Below, in pieces: positions 12,304 to 12,804 of a stretch of 12,804 bases of DNA. The notes beneath the pieces are model-generated. The model was not told where the DNA came from, did no database searches, and was given only the letters and a program-made list of their open reading frames with translations. Source of the stretch: Nitrososphaerota archaeon (GTDB lineage Archaea > Thermoproteota > Nitrososphaeria > Nitrososphaerales > CADDZS01); assembly GCA_013288145.1 (NCBI GenBank), contig JABDCJ010000063.1, positions 1-12,804 on the forward strand, read 5' to 3'. The first letter of the stretch is position 1; every line of letters begins with the position of its first letter. The translations under genes were made by a program, and so were the position numbers.

Positions 12304-12804
12304 CTAGGTAACGTGGATTGTTATTGTCCTCGAATTCCCACTTACATCGGTGCAGGTGATTGTGTATATTCCTACCGGAGTGCTTGAAGGAATCAATGCT
12401 GAATAGGTGAACTCGCCATTCGCTAGGGTAGTCGTTGTGCCCAAGTTCGCCCCATTACTCATTTTGAAGGTCATGAGACTGCTTGCAGCGAAACCGCTTC
12501 CAGATAGCTTTAGAGAAGCACCCGCCGCGACATAATGACTACCAATTGGAGTCACAAACGGGATGATCTTCAGCTTGGCGCTTGCTTTGTGTACACCGTC
12601 GGAAGCTACGACTGGATAAGTTCCCGCAGGGGTAGGGGGAACGGTGAACCAGCTCTTGCTAAAGCCTCCGGTTGAATTTGTCATCGTTACGACATCATTC
12701 ATGACAACTCCATTGAAGGTGATTGTTATCAGATGGTTAGGCGCGAATCCAACTCCTGCGATTGTTGGTGCGCCGCCCACTTCTTGGCGGAGAAGTCTCA
12801 GCCC
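12304..12804 (-). CDS. Ig-like repeat surface protein, C-terminal part
   Basis: The frame is open from the right window edge to the stop at 12304 (166 residues visible, N-terminus missing). It holds two tandem repeats of about 70 residues with the same order: (V/S)GFA...LITITFNG or LMTFKMSNG, then a T-x-G-x-F strand, P(P/S)(S/T)(T)P(A/V)G(T/I)Y, and a final basic beta strand. This is the pattern of bacterial and archaeal Ig-like/IPT-type surface domains (G-GF-P ... T-G-F ... PAGTY). No membrane anchor or sorting signal is present at the C-terminus. Probably a secreted adhesin or surface protein; a terminator follows. Confidence 0.7.
   Translation of the reverse strand, partial: GLRLLRQEVGGAPTIAGVGFAPNHLITITFNGVVMNDVVTMTNSTGGFSKSWFTVPPTPAGTYPVVASDGVHKASAKLKIIPFVTPIGSHYVAAGASLKLSGSGFAASSLMTFKMSNGANLGTTTTLANGEFTYSALIPSSTPVGIYTITCTDVSGNSRTITIHVT

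Noticed and set aside
1..12804. CRISPR arrays, tRNA or rRNA genes, transposases or insertion-sequence ends
   Set aside because: No regularly spaced repeats, cloverleaf sequences, rRNA-like stretches or transposase motifs were seen on reading both strands. The direct repeats present are upstream elements, not array units.

Overview
No rRNA, tRNA, replication or metabolic marker gene is present, so the organism can only be inferred. The sequence is AT-rich with many TTG and GTG starts, few strong Shine-Dalgarno sites and TATA-like boxes close to starts that suit leaderless transcripts. It encodes many secreted proteins crowded with N-glycosylation sequons, a thermopsin-associated type beta domain and a YVTN propeller. 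This points to an archaeon, most plausibly of the Thaumarchaeota/Thermoproteota type (inference). The window is an accessory region devoted to the cell envelope.

Left part (1-7063): a run of mostly monocistronic genes for single-anchor or secreted proteins. A signal-peptide gene leaves the window at the left edge. Four genes (1051-1551, 2259-2684, 3666-4382, 4588-5397) encode an N-terminal anchor followed by a Thr/Ser-rich, Cys-containing ectodomain; at least three share a recognisable aromatic-x-x-P ... TVTT ... NxTTT pattern. Between them lie an archaeal beta-sandwich exoprotein (2909-3517), a membrane-anchored cupredoxin with a full CuA-like ligand set in odd spacing (5440-5943), a BsuPI-like exoprotein (6449-7063) and several small membrane proteins, two of which start 13-14 nt after the stop of a secreted-protein gene.

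Right part (7257-12100), mostly minus strand: two related operons, each beginning with a protein of two membrane helices plus a bacterial-PH-like domain (8521-8985 and 11220-11690). They are followed by small multi-helix membrane proteins; the first operon ends with a cytoplasmic GRAM/PH-like protein (7257-8045). The two lead genes are about 60% identical in their PH part, but the 56 bp just upstream of each are identical at 55 positions. A third, mosaic relative of this element lies at 12189-12245 before another small membrane-protein gene, and a piece of that recurs at 10672-10694. The operons are separated by a plus-strand, relatively GC-rich gene for an anchored seven-bladed YVTN propeller (9152-10363).

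Right edge (12304-12804): the C-terminal part of a minus-strand protein made of repeated Ig-like surface domains, ending in a hairpin plus T-tract terminator.

Most likely this is an envelope/surface locus: anchored glycoproteins facing outward, and a duplicated PH-like/small-membrane-protein module with shared control. The specific functions are not known from sequence.
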